A DNA stretch of 64,000 nucleotides from Kitasatospora paranensis (GTDB taxonomy: Bacteria > Actinomycetota > Actinomycetes > Streptomycetales > Streptomycetaceae): assembly GCF_039544005.1 (NCBI RefSeq), contig NZ_BAABKV010000001.1:744001-808000 (forward strand), read 5' to 3'. Below the pieces are notes generated by a model, which was given only the letters and a program-made list of their open reading frames with translations, was not told the DNA's origin and did not search any database. The stretch's first letter is position 1, and each line of letters starts with the position of its first letter. This document shows, piece by piece, positions 63,642 through 64,000 of this stretch. A program made the position numbers and the translations under genes.

Positions 63642-64000
63642 ATGATGACCGAGCCGGTGATCGAGCTGAGCGGCGTCAGCCGCCGATACGACGAAGGGCC
63701 GCCGGCCCTGGACGACGTGTCGCTGACTGTGCACGCCGGAGAATCGGTGGCGGTCCTCGGGCCGTCGGGCAGCGGCAAGTCGACGATGCTCAACGTGATC
63801 GCCGGCCTGGACCGACCGACGTCGGGGGCGGTCACGGTGGGCGGGGTGCGCGTCGACCGGTTGGGCGAGGCCGGCTCGGCACGCTACCGGCGGGCCACGG
63901 TCGGCATGGTCTTCCAGTTCTTCAACCTGCTGGACGACCTGACGGTGATCGACAACGTGCTGCTGCCGGCCGAGGTCGCCGGGATGGCGCGCGGCGACGC
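63642..64000 (+). CDS. ABC transporter ATP-binding protein, MacB/LolD type, partial
   Basis: Reads off the end of the window after about 119 codons. Walker A is VAVLGPSGSGKSTML (about residues 39-48 for the core), and the Q-loop region is TVGMVFQFFNLLDDLTVIDN, characteristic of MacB/LolD/BceA-type ATPases that drive FtsX-like permeases. Two adjacent ATGs (63642 and 63645) follow the RBS GAGGGAG. It is divergent from the two-component system, which probably controls it. A permease gene is expected just past the window edge. Confidence 0.93.
   Translation, partial: MMTEPVIELSGVSRRYDEGPPALDDVSLTVHAGESVAVLGPSGSGKSTMLNVIAGLDRPTSGAVTVGGVRVDRLGEAGSARYRRATVGMVFQFFNLLDDLTVIDNVLLPAEVAGMARGD

Overview
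The window is a GC-rich (by eye over 70 percent) actinobacterial chromosome segment, most likely Streptomyces or Kitasatospora. The support is strong third-position GC bias, many GTG starts behind GGAGG-type ribosome binding sites, probable leaderless -10 boxes (TAGCCT, TACGAT), very rare TTA codons, paired regulator/MFS-exporter units, a streptomycete-type hbpS-senS-senR system, an LppU/SCO3897-like protein and a large set of secreted polysaccharide hydrolases. About 57 genes are visible. I see no rRNA, tRNA, CRISPR array, insertion sequence, prophage or large biosynthetic gene cluster.

Layout. 0-5 kb: XRE regulator (partial), MFS exporter, zinc-finger rhomboid protease, siderophore-interacting flavoprotein, MOSC protein, small hypothetical. 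5.8-15 kb: bile-acid-symporter-like transporter with a divergent GntR regulator, non-heme haloperoxidase, SDR, then MFS exporter/HxlR and MFS exporter/TetR divergent pairs around a YdeI-like gene. 15-17.7 kb: two genes truncated at one junction, then a class B type penicillin-binding protein. 17.9-22.5 kb: arabinoxylan-degrading block (GH54 arabinofuranosidase, GH11 xylanase, CE4 acetylxylan esterase). 22.5-38 kb: blasticidin-S-deaminase-like enzyme, LppU-like protein, His-rich methyltransferase, orphan sugar-binding lipoprotein, DUF1772/TetR pair, ABC-2 exporter, hbpS-senS-senR, methyltransferase. 38-47.7 kb: LLM oxidoreductase, GH64 and GH16 beta-1,3-glucanases, SRAP protein, lamin-tail secreted protein, aldo/keto reductase with ArsR-like regulator. 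47.7-55.7 kb: class A beta-lactamase, GNAT, PP2C phosphatase, Tat-exported phospholipase C, GH27 alpha-galactosidase. 56-64 kb: GH9 cellulase and amino-acid permease around a palindromic operator, ROK regulator, a NarL-type two-component system and the start of a divergent ABC transporter.

How the genes work together. The secreted enzymes cover arabinoxylan, beta-1,3-glucan, cellulose and alpha-galactosides. Several carry family-specific candidate operators: CGAAAGT-type before the xylanase, GAGAGCGCTCTC before GH16, and TTAGGAA-type before GH9 with a ROK regulator nearby. Two genes for exported proteins (GH54 and the sugar-binding lipoprotein) carry a TTA codon within their first 13 codons, which predicts dependence on the bldA tRNA.

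Quality warning. 24 otherwise well-conserved genes are split by 28 frameshifts. Nearly all are restored by adding one C or G in a short C/G run. I read these as sequencing or assembly indels and give each such gene as one repaired CDS with the shift position. 23 of the 28 lie left of 38 kb.
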